In this document: positions 1-9,724 of the stretch, piece by piece
Position numbering within the stretch: the stretch's first letter is position 1
How the letters are laid out: every line of letters starts with the position of its first letter
From: Huiozyma naganishii CBS 8797
Lineage: Eukaryota; Ascomycota; Saccharomycetes; Saccharomycetales; Saccharomycetaceae
Length of the DNA stretch: 64,000 nt
Assembly (NCBI RefSeq): GCF_000348985.1
Contig: NC_035932.1
Location: 186,001 to 250,000 of the forward strand
Direction: 5' to 3'
The notes under the pieces: model-generated
Told to the model about the DNA's origin: nothing
What the model saw: the letters and a program-made list of their open reading frames with translations, nothing else
The model's database searches: none
Program-made: the position numbers and the translations under genes

Positions 1-111
1 AAATTTACTTCTTCGAGATTTACCAGATTCTTTTGATTCCAAATTATCCTCAGTCAAAAACTCCTTTGCATCAACATCCATATTTTCCTTTTCACTGTTT
101 GATTCGACCAT
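1..111 (-). CDS. N-terminal fragment of an unrecognised protein
   Basis: An ATG at 109-111 on the minus strand opens a frame that stays open for 37 codons and runs off the left edge of the window. The visible peptide begins MVESNSEKEN and is hydrophilic, rich in Glu, Asp, Ser and Lys, ending in a basic Lys-Ser-Arg-Arg cluster. That composition is common at the disordered N-terminus of nuclear or nucleolar proteins, but I do not recognise the gene. It lies upstream of and in the same direction as the ABC transporter, with about 270 bases between them. The frame could still be a chance opening. Confidence 0.5.
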   Translation of the reverse strand, partial: MVESNSEKENMDVDAKEFLTEDNLESKESGKSRRSKF

Positions 112-380
112 TATGCCAAAGTATACTTGAACTAAATTTACAAGCTTTTATTGCTATATTTTGAAGGATGGGTCTGGATATACAGCTATTTTAGTTATAT
201 GATATTTTTTGTGTCATTACAATTTGAAAATATAACACCTTATTTTTATGTGAAAAAGGAAAATGACGGAAATGTACATATACAATGTGGTCGGTCAGTC
301 AGGTTGAATGAGTGACGAATTATAAACAATACCCGTTATATGCCAATACTCAAACCTTCATTTCGCTCAAATAAAAGTCC

Positions 381-3300
381 TTACCATTGTAGCCATTCCA
401 GTTTGGCTTTCAAAACCAGGTACGCAAGGAGGCGGTAAATTATACCAACACAGATAATTATACCCAAGTACTTGCTGGTGTCAACAACCAGATCATAGGA
501 GTCAAGTACATCCCTCCCATTTGCAAAAATACAGGTCCCATCTGGATTCATACCACCGTCACGGCAAGTAAGTTCCATATCCGCAGGAAATGCCAGGTTG
601 ATCAATACCATTGACGTGTAATGGACTGGGTTTAAGTAAGAAAACCCTTTTAAAACCCTAGACATAGTCAACGACATGATACCAGACAGCTGGCAACCAA
701 TGGACAGAATCACAGAAATACAGTTCACAACGAAACCAGGTCTTTCAAACAGAGTGTTGGTCATTATTCCGAGAGCTTCGCCACACGCAATTACAATAAA
801 CGCACAATAAACTGTTGCAAAAAAATTCCCCGCTGTTCTAGGTAGTCCACATGCTAAAACTGTTAATACCGAGTAAATAATGGAGGAAAATAAGGTCAGA
901 GGTAACTCCAGGGTCATGTAAGCCATAAAGAATGGACCTATCCCGTATACATTATCTTCGAACTCTCTGTAGAAGTAGTCCCTTTCCATAGGGTAGCATG
1001 TAAGATTACCCAACATACCGACAAAATAAAGAGCAGTGGATTCCTGAGTTAGACCAATTCTATTGCTTACACTAGTGTAATTGTACTTGATAGGCGCAAA
1101 GTAAAGGGCGAATATAGCGCCGAGGCCCGGGACTTGTGCTATTCTCGCCATCAAGGTGTCAAAACTTCTTCTCATAGTGGTTACCTGTCTTTTAACATTG
1201 ACGTAATATGCAAGTGTAGGATCACATTGCTTCCGAATACAGGGGCCGTATTGCTGTTGAAAATCATTCGAAGACATTACGAGCTGTTTTTCATTAAAGG
1301 GATCCGATTCCAAGGCAGCGTGCTGTAACTGGACTTGGTCTTCCCAGTTAGCCAACAACTTCTCCACCCTTTCTCTGGAAGTGCTTTCATTTTGTTCATT
1401 CTGTGTATTTATTGAAATTAAATCCAAAAAGTAATCAGCAACGTTCGTAAGCTCAGGACACTTGAAGCCTAGTTTCTCAAAGTACATTATCATTTCATCC
1501 GGAGATCCATTAAAAGCAGTCCTGCCTGATTTTGCTAGTAATAATACGTTCCCAAACTTTTTGAACAATTCAGCTCTTGGTTGATGAATGGTCAAAATGA
1601 CAGTTTTTCCATATTCTTGACATAGATTGGATAGAATTTCAAGAATCGTGGATGAAGTGAAACTGTCTAAACCAGATGTTGGCTCATCTAGCAAAAGAAT
1701 CGGAGGATCATTGAGTAGCTGAATCCCCATCGTCACTCTTCTCTTTTCACCACCACTAATACCCTTCACAAATTCATTACCAATGATAGTGTCTTCACAG
1801 TGTTTCAAACCTAATGCAATTATCAAGTTGTTCCGTTTCGCCTCTCTTTCTTTAGCGTTCAAATGATGTAACCTTAAATCTGAGGCAAATTTGAAGGTTT
1901 CCCTTACTGTTAGCTTCGATAATAAGTGGTCATCATCTTGTGAAACATAAGAGCAGATTTGTTTAAACATGGTCTCAGAGACCTCAGCACCATTGAAGGA
2001 CATTGACCCATCTTTAGTGAATCTCGAGAAAAGCGTTGATTTAACTCTTCCTGATATTAAATTCAGAAGCGTCGACTTACCCGATCCTGATGGTCCCATA
2101 ATTGCATTAACCATTCCTGGTTTAAATGTTGCATTTACGGACCGCAAAATCTTTTTTCTTTCCCTGTTTATAATCTTATTGCGCCACTGACTAATCCCCT
2201 GAACATGTATATAATCAACTGTCAGCGTTATATCTTTCAAAGAAACTTCAACTTCATATGGGTGACTGTCCTTGGATTCAAGGTCTATGTCCTTGTCACT
2301 ATTTTGAATCAGGCGGCTGTTCTTGATAGGTAAAGAGTCGTCATTACTGGTACCATCGGTCATATAAACTTTCTCTTCTTTCCCACTGTCTTTGGTCTTC
2401 ACTTCGTTTTGTAAAGTAATGTCTACTTTGTTGAAATGAAGGATAATCATTGATGCAAAAAAATACCCAATCGCAAAACAAAATATAACGATGGCCGGTA
2501 CCACTCGCCAGTTCCGCCAAAACCCAAATGTATCAACAACCTGATTTCCAAGACAGGTCCTGATGTCGTTCGGATTAGTGCATAAATGATCGGTGAAAGT
2601 ACTGGAAATTAAGGCGCCAAACCCGTACCACGAAAATGCAATATATTTGGTCCAACGGACGTAGACGGGCATCTTTTTGGCGTTGACGAAGAACCCACAG
2701 CCCATAGATAAAATAGTGAACGTCATGTTCCCTACTAAAGAAGCCTTCGCATAGTCTCTTGATATAGCGACAGAAAAAGTGGCTAATCCAGAACATGACA
2801 GCTGCGTCAAAAAGATAATTGAGAACTGGAGGAAAAACTTCTTGGCATCTGGCTCTAACCCAAACATGAAATAAGTGATAGTCGTAAACGCCAGGATCAT
2901 GTAGAAATCATCCGATAAAAACAACGAGATCTTTCGAGCTGTGATGAATGCAAATGCTGAAACGGAACCCTCGGCCCTTTCACGATCAAATATGCCAATA
3001 TCTTGTTCACATAGCCTATAAGTGTCGAACAGTAGATACAAATAGCATTGCAGCATGACGCATGCATATAAACATGCAACTATAGTCCGCATCCCAGACT
3101 CGGTTGTTTTGTCCGGTTTGTAAAAAATCCAACCGACTATTGTCCCAATAATAAGGGGTTCTAGGATTGTGGCAATCATCGTAACATGATCACTGGTATT
3201 TAACTTTACGTTTCTTCTCGTTAGAACCCATACCTGTTTCCAAAATGGTAACATGGTAGTCATGTTATCCACGCTAATCTGTCTATCGTATTCAATCGTT

Positions 3301-4235
3301 TCAGCCTTGATATTTGTCTTTTCGTACTCTTTCCAATTTGCCAGCAGTTTTGTCAACCTCAAAGTTGCAATCTCTTCGGCTTCCTCAGACCTGCTGTCTA
3401 CACTCGATATGTCAACAATGTAGTCTGCAGGATTGACCAGCTGGGGCACTTTGTAGCCCATTGATTCGAAATAGGGTATCATTTTGTCCACAGCGTCACA
3501 GTACACTATGTTCCCCTTTGAGAGTATACAAACTTTATCCAATAGAAACATGATATCTGATCTCGGTTGGTGGATCGACATGATAAAAATGCGTCCATCA
3601 TCTTCAGCCAATTTCCTGATCGTTTTGACGACAAGGTAGGCAGAATATGCGTCAAGGCCCGTTGTTGGCTCGTCCAGGAACATGATCGATGGGTTCGCAA
3701 TCATCTGCGTACCAATACTCAATCTCCGTTTCTCACCGCCCGATAGTCCGCGGTGGCTACTGTCCCCGATGATGGTGTCAGCGCAGTCCTTCAACCCAAG
3801 CTCATCGATCAATTGTTCTACGATCTGCACTTTCTCATGCTTCGGTTTATCCAGTTTCAAGTCAGCTGCAAACATCATAGTATCCCTGCATGTCAATCTG
3901 GCAGGTAGCACATCCTGTTGGGGCAGGTACGTCATGACCGCATGTTCCGGATGATCACCGTCGTTTACTCCACAATCCTCTCGTATATAATTTATCTCCC
4001 CAACGGTCTTCAGCCCTCCACTAATCTTGCTGGCCAAAACATTCAACAAGGTAGTTTTACCAGACCCAGAGCCACCCATTACCGCCATAATAGACCCGCT
4101 GGGCAAATCTAGGGAAAAGGACTTGACCAACTCCGCATCTGTTTTTGACGCAATGATGGACAGGTCCCTCACCTGCAACTTCAGGCGGGGTACATGAGAG
4201 AACGATAACTTGTTCTCCACTAAATTAGTAGTCAT
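381..4235 (-). CDS. YOL075C: Full-length ABCG-type ABC transporter, YOL075C orthologue
   Basis: A 1284-residue transporter with the order ATPase, membrane domain, ATPase, membrane domain, each ATPase preceding its membrane segments as in the ABCG (White/PDR) class. Walker A motifs are GGSGSGKT at about residue 54 and GPSGSGKS at about 714. Both halves carry an intact signature (LSGGEKRR and ISGGEKRR) and a Walker B followed by DEPT. Two clusters of hydrophobic segments follow, around residues 350-620 and 1050-1280. Length and layout match S. cerevisiae YOL075C (1294 residues), a little-studied putative vacuolar transporter, rather than the PDR5 group, in which the N-terminal nucleotide site is degenerate. 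The downstream neighbour DSC2 supports the assignment. Substrate is unknown. Confidence 0.93.
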   Translation of the reverse strand: MTTNLVENKLSFSHVPRLKLQVRDLSIIASKTDAELVKSFSLDLPSGSIMAVMGGSGSGKTTLLNVLASKISGGLKTVGEINYIREDCGVNDGDHPEHAVMTYLPQQDVLPARLTCRDTMMFAADLKLDKPKHEKVQIVEQLIDELGLKDCADTIIGDSSHRGLSGGEKRRLSIGTQMIANPSIMFLDEPTTGLDAYSAYLVVKTIRKLAEDDGRIFIMSIHQPRSDIMFLLDKVCILSKGNIVYCDAVDKMIPYFESMGYKVPQLVNPADYIVDISSVDSRSEEAEEIATLRLTKLLANWKEYEKTNIKAETIEYDRQISVDNMTTMLPFWKQVWVLTRRNVKLNTSDHVTMIATILEPLIIGTIVGWIFYKPDKTTESGMRTIVACLYACVMLQCYLYLLFDTYRLCEQDIGIFDRERAEGSVSAFAFITARKISLFLSDDFYMILAFTTITYFMFGLEPDAKKFFLQFSIIFLTQLSCSGLATFSVAISRDYAKASLVGNMTFTILSMGCGFFVNAKKMPVYVRWTKYIAFSWYGFGALISSTFTDHLCTNPNDIRTCLGNQVVDTFGFWRNWRVVPAIVIFCFAIGYFFASMIILHFNKVDITLQNEVKTKDSGKEEKVYMTDGTSNDDSLPIKNSRLIQNSDKDIDLESKDSHPYEVEVSLKDITLTVDYIHVQGISQWRNKIINRERKKILRSVNATFKPGMVNAIMGPSGSGKSTLLNLISGRVKSTLFSRFTKDGSMSFNGAEVSETMFKQICSYVSQDDDHLLSKLTVRETFKFASDLRLHHLNAKEREAKRNNLIIALGLKHCEDTIIGNEFVKGISGGEKRRVTMGIQLLNDPPILLLDEPTSGLDSFTSSTILEILSNLCQEYGKTVILTIHQPRAELFKKFGNVLLLAKSGRTAFNGSPDEMIMYFEKLGFKCPELTNVADYFLDLISINTQNEQNESTSRERVEKLLANWEDQVQLQHAALESDPFNEKQLVMSSNDFQQQYGPCIRKQCDPTLAYYVNVKRQVTTMRRSFDTLMARIAQVPGLGAIFALYFAPIKYNYTSVSNRIGLTQESTALYFVGMLGNLTCYPMERDYFYREFEDNVYGIGPFFMAYMTLELPLTLFSSIIYSVLTVLACGLPRTAGNFFATVYCAFIVIACGEALGIMTNTLFERPGFVVNCISVILSIGCQLSGIMSLTMSRVLKGFSYLNPVHYTSMVLINLAFPADMELTCRDGGMNPDGTCIFANGRDVLDSYDLVVDTSKYLGIIICVGIIYRLLAYLVLKAKLEWLQW

Positions 4236-4420
4236 CGGGCCTGGTGCGGGATCTTAACGGACAACTCGTTTGGAAAACTCTGCGTATGTGTCTATAGACG
4301 TCCTGTAGGCAAATTTCGTCTTAAATTTTTGTTCATTTCGGTTATCAAATATTCGTTTAGCAGCATTGCTCAGATGACAGTATGCTAGCGCCGTGTGTTT
4401 GGTAGAAGCTGGGTGGCTCA

Positions 4421-5314
4421 TCAACGCCTGAAAGTGTCGAGAAATTGGGTCCGCAACGGTCTGACTGGTTCATCGTTTGGTTCTGAGTCTTCTGGTGTTG
4501 TGATACCGGCGGTGGACGGGGTGTCGTTTCTTGCTGGAGCAGCCGCCTGTGTGTCTTGCAAGATATCTTGGGTGCGAACGCGTTGCGGAGTGTCGATAGC
4601 ACTTGTCGTTTGGTCCGCAGCGTTGATAGATGTTCGTGCTCTGGTGGATAGCAGACGGGCCATTAGCGGTAGTTTCCAGGTGGATAGGCCAACAAGGATC
4701 CCGTTGTCGATAAATACGCCTATCATCCATGAGATGAACCCAGTGGCAACGCCAATGGCACCCTGGTTCAGCATTGCGAGAGCAATCAGTGCGTTCACTA
4801 GGAACTGGTCGCTGAGTTTGATGACCAGCTTGTCCTTCGGCCTGATAAATGGTGCCAAGAACACCTCGAACTCGTAAATCTTCGGAGTGTATTCTTTGTA
4901 AAAATGGAAGAGTGCCAGTAGAATAGGCAGCGCACCGGTTGGATACCTGTTCCAGAACCAGCCGGGCAAGACGTAGTTCATCACAGTATTCAATACTGCG
5001 AGGAGCACGGTCGTGTAGACAAATACCAAGGAGATCAGGTTGATGTACTTTAGGGATCCAAACACTCTCTCTATTTGCCGAAAATGGTACCATATAAGAA
5101 CCATCAGCGCCACGTCACTCTCATTCAAACATCCAATCTGGAACAATAGCAAGCGGTAGTATTGATGGTGCAGAGAGAGGAAGGGGTCGAATTGAAGCAG
5201 GAAATGATACTTCCATCCTGCAACAGATGCAACGAGGGGGACCACAGCACAGGATACCATGCACAACTTCGTGACCGGGTACTGAAATAGTCCAACTGGC
5301 GTCTCCATGGACAT
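4421..5314 (-). CDS. DSC2: Dsc2, rhomboid-like subunit of the Golgi Dsc ubiquitin ligase
   Basis: A 297-residue multi-pass membrane protein. The N-terminal 200 residues contain several hydrophobic segments and a derlin/rhomboid-like fold pattern, with YRLLLFQIG near residue 50 and a WYHFRQIERVFGS loop near 80. The C-terminal 80 residues are polar and look disordered. S. cerevisiae Dsc2 (YOL073C, about 322 residues) is a rhomboid pseudoprotease in the Dsc E3 ligase complex, which sends orphan membrane proteins to degradation at Golgi, endosome and vacuole. Position next to YOL075C matches the S. cerevisiae order. The start is an ATG at 5312-5314, with a second in-frame Met two codons on. Confidence 0.85.
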   Translation of the reverse strand: MSMETPVGLFQYPVTKLCMVSCAVVPLVASVAGWKYHFLLQFDPFLSLHHQYYRLLLFQIGCLNESDVALMVLIWYHFRQIERVFGSLKYINLISLVFVYTTVLLAVLNTVMNYVLPGWFWNRYPTGALPILLALFHFYKEYTPKIYEFEVFLAPFIRPKDKLVIKLSDQFLVNALIALAMLNQGAIGVATGFISWMIGVFIDNGILVGLSTWKLPLMARLLSTRARTSINAADQTTSAIDTPQRVRTQDILQDTQAAAPARNDTPSTAGITTPEDSEPNDEPVRPLRTQFLDTFRR

Positions 5315-5487
5315 CTTCTAGATACGTGTATATGAGTTGCTTCGCTTGCTGACCTTCCTCCTTCGATATGGCTTGTCCCCACTTGAACCGAAATTAATAT
5401 TAAAACCTAAACTTGAACCACGAGTGCAGATGTTGCCCTCATGAAAAGTTGTGAGGTTATCGATAGTGCAGCCAGGGGAGCGGTTTC

Positions 5488-7245
5488 ATGGACGCAGAAC
5501 TACAACACTTGATTGTCCTGCTGAGGGATCGAGGCTCGATTGTTCAACAATCGTCGGTGAAGCGGTCGGTGATAAACAACTTAGCTTACTATGTCCCGCG
5601 GATCACTTCCCTTAAGGTCCTCGAAACCATCGTGGCAGAGTTGTGGAACAGTGCCCTACAATCGGATGCAGATACATCGCTTGAATTGCAGGAGATGTGC
5701 CAAAGTATCTTTTTCTGGAAACTGCAGATATCGGAACCCTCGTTGGATGTCCCCGAATTCTACGAAGTTTGGAACCGGCATATTGTTGCCTGTTCGCAAT
5801 GGACAGTTCCTAAGCTGGCAATGGTGAGTGGTCTTCTCTCCACAGAAGCATTGTTTCTGCAGTTACAGAATCGTTTTTACACAGACAGGAAGGGGATATG
5901 CTCGCGTTACTACAAGAATTGGAGAAGTGCCTATTTTGTTCCATTACTGACCAATTACTTAAATCAAGGGGGGTTAACACTTTCTTCTAAAGACTTGATA
6001 GTTCAAATTTACACGTTTGCCCCTTCAGAGGGGGATTTGGCTAGGACACAACTTCATTGGGATTTTATTACTGATTCGTGCATAAGGCAGTTGATACATT
6101 ACATTACACATGGTGAAACCGAACTCGACATGTATCTGCAAAAAAATGTGAACCAAATTGCTCGGACGTTGCAGATATCATTACTACGGACAGACAGCTC
6201 TACACTAGCTAGAAACTTAGAACAGCTGACCAAAGCCTGCCAAACTTTATCTTACCGGGAATGTCGCAGTGCTATGCCAAATAAGTCGTACTCTAATGAC
6301 CACTATTCAGGTATTTTACTAACTGTGATATTAACCACGAAAAGCATCATAGACTCTGTTAGGAATATACCCAGACTGTGGTGTATTCAAATGATTACTT
6401 GTTTGTACAATCTCCACTTTATCACCTTGGATTTTGGAACCACAGGATTCCAAACCTTTGAAGATGTATTTGCGAAATTATCAACTTTCATAACATTACC
6501 TGTTGGGCAGTTTCAAAGACAAGACGACTATATTTCTTTGATAAAGGGCTTCATTGGCGGTATAGATTTCAACACGCAATACCCAAACAAGATAAATGAT
6601 TCAAGATTACTATTTACCCTATCACTTTTGGAAAGGACGTTACTGTTATTGAGTGGAAGTACGTTACGGGAGCTCGTAACGGCTCCAGAATTCACCTTTG
6701 TATTGAAGAATCTGAACTCTTATTCCAACGAAATTCGAGAAGCAGCACATTCAGTCATCCTCACGTACTATAAAGTGGAATCCATAGAAACTTCAGTCAG
6801 ACAATGGCAATCTACGTTTATTGATGAGTATCTAGTTTTGTCATTCCGCCAGTACTTCAACTCGGAACTGACAGAATCTCAGCTATTGCACATTATCCAA
6901 AAACTCTCCGTTTCAATACCGTACCTTCAGACTATGGATTTGGATATCTGCCGCAGGCTCGTACAGAAGATGTATCTTCAATTCCTTAACATACCCAAGG
7001 GTAAAATGAGATGGAATGTAATGCTGCTGAAGTGCATTATATGCATGATACCGTACATAAATATGCGGTACTGCTTGGACTGGCTTGATAATGTGAAAGA
7101 ATTGTTGTTTTCTGGCGAGTTTGACGAGATTACACGACAGGAAATAGCAGACTCCCTGTGGGATATGATAAGCACCAGTGGATCCCAAATAGCAATTAAA
7201 TGGTGGTATGTATCATTTGTGACAACACCCCAGAGTAGGCTATAA
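5488..7245 (+). CDS. PEX8: Pex8, peroxisomal matrix protein-import factor
   Basis: A 585-residue protein with no membrane segments and mostly helical composition. It ends in Ser-Arg-Leu, a type 1 peroxisomal targeting signal; S. cerevisiae Pex8 (589 residues) ends in Ser-Lys-Leu. Pex8 sits on the inner face of the peroxisome membrane and links the docking and RING complexes of the import machinery. Identity rests on length, the C-terminal signal, general similarity and linkage to PRP38, which lies two genes away in S. cerevisiae (YGR077C and YGR075C). Its sequence is poorly conserved in general, so the assignment depends partly on context. Two upstream ATGs lie close to the start; the second heads a frame that overlaps the PEX8 ATG. 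Confidence 0.82.
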   Translation: MDAELQHLIVLLRDRGSIVQQSSVKRSVINNLAYYVPRITSLKVLETIVAELWNSALQSDADTSLELQEMCQSIFFWKLQISEPSLDVPEFYEVWNRHIVACSQWTVPKLAMVSGLLSTEALFLQLQNRFYTDRKGICSRYYKNWRSAYFVPLLTNYLNQGGLTLSSKDLIVQIYTFAPSEGDLARTQLHWDFITDSCIRQLIHYITHGETELDMYLQKNVNQIARTLQISLLRTDSSTLARNLEQLTKACQTLSYRECRSAMPNKSYSNDHYSGILLTVILTTKSIIDSVRNIPRLWCIQMITCLYNLHFITLDFGTTGFQTFEDVFAKLSTFITLPVGQFQRQDDYISLIKGFIGGIDFNTQYPNKINDSRLLFTLSLLERTLLLLSGSTLRELVTAPEFTFVLKNLNSYSNEIREAAHSVILTYYKVESIETSVRQWQSTFIDEYLVLSFRQYFNSELTESQLLHIIQKLSVSIPYLQTMDLDICRRLVQKMYLQFLNIPKGKMRWNVMLLKCIICMIPYINMRYCLDWLDNVKELLFSGEFDEITRQEIADSLWDMISTSGSQIAIKWWYVSFVTTPQSRL

Positions 7246-7395
7246 GCTGACAGCATCTATTTGAGAGGTCTGCGTACTTAATTTGTGTAATTTAATACGA
7301 AATTTGATGTATCATCGCACAGCAACTATGGACGTGGCTTGAAGCAGGAACCGAAGCGAGCTGAAGAATCAGTACTAGTACCGATTGATTGCCAC

Positions 7396-8055
7396 ATGTC
7401 CTCACTTGAGTTTCAAGTGGAGAGTCATATTTCAACTAAGCAGTTGAACCACCAATCGGTTTCGTTAGTGATCCCTAGACTAACAAGAGATAAGGTCCAT
7501 CATGTGCTGTATTATAAGGTGAACCTTGAAGTAGGAAGCCTGAGGGGTGACACAATGCTGCAGTTGAGCAAGGTACTGATACGTGATTTGGGTACCATAA
7601 AGGCCAATACTTTGAATCAAACGCACATTCTGGGTGGGGTGGAATTCAAGTGTCTACTGATGAAACTGGTCGAGATAAGACCTACTCGGGAGCAATTAGT
7701 ATACATCCTGGAAACACAAAACAAGACGTTTGATGATAAGTACATCGTGGCATTAATTTTAACTTACATTAGGATACAGTATTTTTACGTGACTCTACAT
7801 GACGAACTAGCTCGAAAATGGAGGGAGTTATTTAAAACATACATGAAAGATTTTAGAAAGTTGAAAGCAGTTGACTTTGAACAGGATTGTTGGTCTCAGT
7901 CGCAAAAAATCAACGTGAAGGTGACACATTTGGATGAGTTAATAGACTGGTTGGTAACAGAAACTCAAATATGGGGGATTCCCTTGGGTATGTGTCAATG
8001 GTGCAACATTTATAATGACAGTGACGATAGCGACGATAGCGAAGAGAGTGAATAA
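7396..8055 (+). CDS. PRP38: Prp38, spliceosome activation factor of the tri-snRNP
   Basis: A 219-residue protein (S. cerevisiae 242) that I recognise by its conserved N-terminal block: NHQSVSLVIPRLTRDK, then GVEFKCLLMKLVEIRPT, then WGIPLGMCQW near the end. Prp38 is needed for spliceosome activation and release of U4 snRNA. The C-terminus is an acidic Asp-Ser repeat, as in the S. cerevisiae protein. I take the ATG at 7396 because the family conservation begins just after it; the open frame extends upstream only through non-ATG codons. A short upstream ORF (7307-7342) lies in the 150-base gap after PEX8. Confidence 0.95.
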   Translation: MSSLEFQVESHISTKQLNHQSVSLVIPRLTRDKVHHVLYYKVNLEVGSLRGDTMLQLSKVLIRDLGTIKANTLNQTHILGGVEFKCLLMKLVEIRPTREQLVYILETQNKTFDDKYIVALILTYIRIQYFYVTLHDELARKWRELFKTYMKDFRKLKAVDFEQDCWSQSQKINVKVTHLDELIDWLVTETQIWGIPLGMCQWCNIYNDSDDSDDSEESE

Positions 8056-8210
8056 GTTTACGCTGACCATTCTTTGGAATCTGCTCTATTCTGCCGGTTA
8101 AGATTCATATCCCAAACCACATACGACAGGTATATATGATGTTAGAAGTATCAACATATTACATGTGTTGTTCTTTTCTTTCGGAATAAATCAGCTCCAC
8201 GTAAAAGCTC

Positions 8211-9524
8211 TTAGTTTTCAGGTTTTGTCGTTGAAGGGACAAAAGGTTGGCTGCTAATGCTGTACCTGCTCAAAGTTCCCACGTCCATTCGAGGCTGCTT
8301 CTTGCTTTGAGGGACTAGCTTCTTCATTGATTTTTTCTGCTCTGTTTCTTTCTTCTTCTGCAAGCTCTTCCTTTTTTGCAGTTCTCTCTTACCAGCATCT
8401 TCCAAAATTACAATATTGTTATTCTTTTTATCGGTCGAGTCTTGTGCATTGTTCCTCTCTGTACGCTTGGCATTCAAAAGTTTAGACTTCTTGGGTTTCT
8501 TCTTTTTATTTTTTGTGTCAGTTTTGCTCAAGCCGGCACCAGTTGATGCATCTTTATCAGTCTTAGTCTTCTTTTTCTTCTTTTTCTTGTTTTTATTATT
8601 ACCTGCGATAGAACCAGCCAACTCGGTTAATGCGTTTTCGGTCTTTCTTTTCACTGCGGCCTCAGCTTTCTTCTTCTTGGCCAATTCCTTTTCTAGCGGT
8701 TTCAGTAAGGAAATTGATCCGTCTAAAAGATTAAATAGACTTCCCTCATCTCCAGCTTCTTGGGTTTTCTCAATATATTTCAAAGATTTCATGAAGTTTT
8801 TGAATAGCTTTGTTTCTTCTAAAGAGCCTTCCAAGACAAATGTCTTTGACTTCCCAAACCCATTTGGGTTGGTATCAGAAAGCTTCTTAGCATATGGAGT
8901 CAGCTTTATTGTGGGTTTGACAGCGTTGTCTCTATCGTCCACAAGCATTATACCCTGTAGCTTCATAACAAACGCTTTCAGGTTCTCCATATCATCAAAA
9001 TGGAAATAACATCTGGAAAAAATTGGCTCATTAAATGCCTTGACTGAATAGTGTCCCTGGACGTAGTAGATATCTGATATTCGATAGACAGAAACGAAAT
9101 CACTTGTGATTTCCGTTTTTAGAGTAGTGCATAATTCCTCAAAAGTTAAATTGGGCGGTAGTAGACGCATCACTACTCTAAATCCTTCTGATTCTTTATA
9201 CTTACCGCGAGCTTTCTTTTTCTTCCTATTATTATTATTCGAACCACGGTTTGCCTTCCCATTTCGTGGACCCTTCGCCTTGGTCACGGACTCGTCTTGA
9301 CTACTCTCGGCAGCTTTATTTCTTCTAGCGGCAAACATGCCCGGTTTTTTCTGAAACCTTTTGAACTGCTGCTTTGGCGAAGTACTCGCATTGGAAATAT
9401 CTTCAAAAGCCTGCGGATTCCTTAAGCCATTTTTGACCTTCGTGGTACTTTCTTGTTCTCTGTTGTCCCTCTTGGGGGTAGTGCTTCCGTTACCGGTAGG
9501 CTGAGCATCTTGACCCTCCATCAT
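8211..9524 (-). CDS. UPF3: Upf3, nonsense-mediated mRNA decay factor
   Basis: A 437-residue basic protein. A Smg4/UPF3 RRM-like domain runs from about residue 115 to 210, starting at GFRVVMRLLPPNLT and including GHYSVKAFN and YSRCYFHFDD-type segments. Long lysine-rich low-complexity tracts follow (several runs of Lys), typical of the nuclear localisation region of yeast Upf3. Upf3 bridges Upf1 and Upf2 and shuttles between nucleus and cytoplasm to promote decay of transcripts with premature stops. The start is one of two adjacent ATGs at 9519-9524. The gene is divergent from THP1. S. cerevisiae UPF3 is YGR072W, close to PRP38 and PEX8. Confidence 0.92.
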   Translation of the reverse strand: MMEGQDAQPTGNGSTTPKRDNREQESTTKVKNGLRNPQAFEDISNASTSPKQQFKRFQKKPGMFAARRNKAAESSQDESVTKAKGPRNGKANRGSNNNNRKKKKARGKYKESEGFRVVMRLLPPNLTFEELCTTLKTEITSDFVSVYRISDIYYVQGHYSVKAFNEPIFSRCYFHFDDMENLKAFVMKLQGIMLVDDRDNAVKPTIKLTPYAKKLSDTNPNGFGKSKTFVLEGSLEETKLFKNFMKSLKYIEKTQEAGDEGSLFNLLDGSISLLKPLEKELAKKKKAEAAVKRKTENALTELAGSIAGNNKNKKKKKKKTKTDKDASTGAGLSKTDTKNKKKKPKKSKLLNAKRTERNNAQDSTDKKNNNIVILEDAGKRELQKRKSLQKKKETEQKKSMKKLVPQSKKQPRMDVGTLSRYSISSQPFVPSTTKPEN

Positions 9525-9724
9525 ACATGGAGGCAAAAAGAAAACGATGCTGGTCAAGGGATCGGCGTGCTTTCAACGTGGCTTGCTTTATCGAACGACA
9601 GCATCATCTTCAAAGATGGTTTTCAACTTTCAAAGTAAAATATACGGGAAAAAAAATTGTTTCATTTGAGTGCGATGCGTTTAGTACTAGTACCAAAGAA
9701 CTAATACAGGGAGGTGCACCGCAA

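Noticed and set aside
8416..9009. 197-residue plus-strand open frame rich in Phe and Leu
   Set aside because: It is the antisense shadow of the lysine-rich tracts of UPF3.
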